64,000 nt of DNA, from contig JAJRXK010000111.1 of assembly GCA_024276305.1 (NCBI GenBank), forward strand, positions 40,474 through 104,473. Direction: 5' to 3'. A model generated the notes under the pieces. It did not search any database. It had not been told where the DNA came from and saw nothing but the letters and a program-made list of their open reading frames with translations. This document shows positions 62,753 through 64,000 of this stretch, one piece after another (within the stretch, counting starts at the first letter, position 1; each line of letters starts with the position of its first letter). The stretch comes from Candidatus Krumholzibacteriota bacterium. Lineage in GTDB: Bacteria; Krumholzibacteriota; Krumholzibacteriia; JAJRXK01. The position numbers and the translations under genes are program-made.

Positions 62753-63972
62753 CCTCGGGCCTCCTCCACTCGCGGAATCACTTCGTCGACGAAGGCCTGC
62801 ATGTTCCGGAGAACCCGAGGGCAGTCGTGGTTGAAGAAGTCGAACCACAGCATGAGTCGGTCCTCCGGATGGAAGCGGTCGACGATCTGTCCCGCGACCT
62901 CCTCTGCATTGCCGATGAGCGCGTTGTCGGCGGCATTCTCCACCTTGGCCGGGTCGAGCGTCCCTTCGAGAGCTTTCCAATAGGAGCCCAGAGCCTCGCG
63001 GGCTTCGGCCTGGGCCGCGACCGATCGCTGCAGGGGTCCGAGCCCGGGTTCATGATTCAAGAAGACGAAGACGGTTCGCGGCATGTACTCCCGCCGCCAT
63101 GGTCCCCCTTGGGGATGATAGTGATCGGCCATGCGCTGGTGCGTGGCTTCGATGACCGGTGGCGGGGTGATCGAAAGGTTGAAGACCTGGACCGGCAGGA
63201 ATCGATTCAGGCGCTGGTGGACTCGGGGATCATGGGACCCGACGATCAATTGGACCAACTCGCGGCGGAAATCCTGGGGCACGATCTTGACTTCCTCGAA
63301 CTTCCACCACGGAGCGACGTCGATGCTCTCCCCGACCGCGCCACTCATGTCGAGAGCATGCGACCACTGCTCCCCGGTGGCGAAGTCCTCCCGTCGCAGC
63401 CCCCCCACTGCGACCTCCTCGCTCGCAAGAACATCCCCCCGCAAGAGGCGCACGAAGATCTCGGCGGCGGCCTCGAAGAGCTTCCCCTTGACCGGTCGCC
63501 AGAACTCCTCCTCGAAGGCATTGCGCGGCGAAGGACCGGAGGGGGTGTTGTGGAAATCGAAGCGCCCGGCGGCGAATCCGAGGTGAATCCTGCGGCTCTC
63601 GGCCGGATCGAGGCCATGCAACGCGAGGTACATCGCCACTCTCTCGGCGTGGGCCACCGGTCCCCCGTTGCAGAGGATGTTCATCACCGCCGAGCCGGCC
63701 TCGATGCGGGAGGTCCGGGCGAAGATCCGGGCCGCCAGTTGGAGGAAATCGCAGTTGAGCCCGACTTCGCCCTCCCAGTGGGGAATCACCGGACATCGAT
63801 GGCGCTTCTGGACCTCGGTCGACAGATGGGCTTCGGCAATCCAGGCCGTTCCGAATCCCAAGGCATCCCCCGCTTCCACCTGGGCGAAGAAATGCTCGAA
63901 GATCGCCGCCTCGTCGGGCCGGTTCCCTCGAACCGGAGTCTGGCTGAGCGAGAAGAAGATGTCGAAGTGCAT
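62749..63972 (-). CDS. LLM-class (luciferase-like) flavin-dependent monooxygenase
   Basis: 407 residues from ATG 63972, supported by GGAG five bases upstream. It opens MHFDIFFSLSQTPVRG and continues GFGTAWIAEAHLSTEVQKRH, which is the luciferase/F420-flavin fold, with NILCNGGPVAHAERVAMYLA, RRIHLGFAAGRFDFHNT and IVPQDFRRELVQLIVGSHDP. It uses reduced flavin and oxygen, or F420, to hydroxylate or oxidise a substrate. It is the first gene of the block reading toward the aminophenol-type genes; the right edge of the window is 28 bases away, so further upstream genes may exist. It may prepare the ring compound for cleavage. Confidence 0.85.
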   Translation of the reverse strand: MHFDIFFSLSQTPVRGNRPDEAAIFEHFFAQVEAGDALGFGTAWIAEAHLSTEVQKRHRCPVIPHWEGEVGLNCDFLQLAARIFARTSRIEAGSAVMNILCNGGPVAHAERVAMYLALHGLDPAESRRIHLGFAAGRFDFHNTPSGPSPRNAFEEEFWRPVKGKLFEAAAEIFVRLLRGDVLASEEVAVGGLRREDFATGEQWSHALDMSGAVGESIDVAPWWKFEEVKIVPQDFRRELVQLIVGSHDPRVHQRLNRFLPVQVFNLSITPPPVIEATHQRMADHYHPQGGPWRREYMPRTVFVFLNHEPGLGPLQRSVAAQAEAREALGSYWKALEGTLDPAKVENAADNALIGNAEEVAGQIVDRFHPEDRLMLWFDFFNHDCPRVLRNMQAFVDEVIPRVEEARG

Positions 63973-64000
63973 GGAAACTCCACCCGACCGAGAGATGCAG

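Overview
The window is a GC-rich chromosome segment from a diderm bacterium with dense, mostly unidirectional gene blocks. PorV/PorQ-like barrels, FlgD-like Ig domains at protein C-termini, 6-bladed beta-propeller exported proteins and a DUF4266-DUF3570-ApbE-TlpA cluster point to the FCB side of the tree (Gemmatimonadota, Eisenbacteria or Krumholzibacteriota-like candidate phyla). That placement is inference; no rRNA or tRNA gene is visible.

Layout: (1) 26-2716, a TPR-CHAT protein reaching the left edge, then a porin-like C-terminal fragment. (2) 3468-11402 (minus), an RND efflux operon: lipoprotein adaptor plus two permeases. (3) 11521-14190 (minus), two paralogous exported beta-propellers. 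(4) hflX (minus). (5) 15892-30961 (minus), an eight-gene envelope operon: a 2249-residue repeat protein with a FlgD-like tail, a PorV-like barrel, a 1009-residue TPR protein, ExbB, two ExbD proteins, a TonB-like protein and an OmpA-like protein. (6) 31319-35959 (plus), an Arg/Asp-rich exported protein, a two-component system whose two genes are fused by an apparent one-base deletion, and a tandem spondin-domain lipoprotein. (7) 36072-38651 (minus), a heme-binding beta-barrel (nitrobindin-like) protein and an ABC-F ATPase. (8) 38750-41700 (minus), DUF4266, DUF3570, ApbE and TlpA; the DUF3570 barrel contains a sequence matching the ApbE flavinylation motif. (9) 42046-50550 (plus), a tricorn-like protease, a HI0933-family flavoprotein, then an ECF sigma factor, a membrane zinc-finger protein and an exported TPR-CHAT protein. 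(10) 50582-52834 (minus), a TolB-like lipoprotein and an AAA ATPase. (11) about 53000-53217, a structured noncoding RNA candidate of 6S-like size. (12) 53351-57311, a ribulose-phosphate-epimerase-like protein, a glycerophosphodiester phosphodiesterase with glycerol-3-phosphate dehydrogenase, and a TrmB-type regulator. (13) 57293-63972 (minus), a 2-aminophenol/2-aminomuconate-type meta-cleavage operon containing a dioxygenase alpha subunit fused to a RidA-type deaminase.

The most interesting candidates are the energised ExbB/ExbD/TonB plus PorV plus giant-protein operon (with one ExbD lacking its proton-relay Asp), the sigma/zinc-finger/CHAT triad, the flavinylation motif in DUF3570, the dioxygenase-RidA fusion, and the structured RNA. 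All function calls come from reading the sequence and recalling families; no database search was run.
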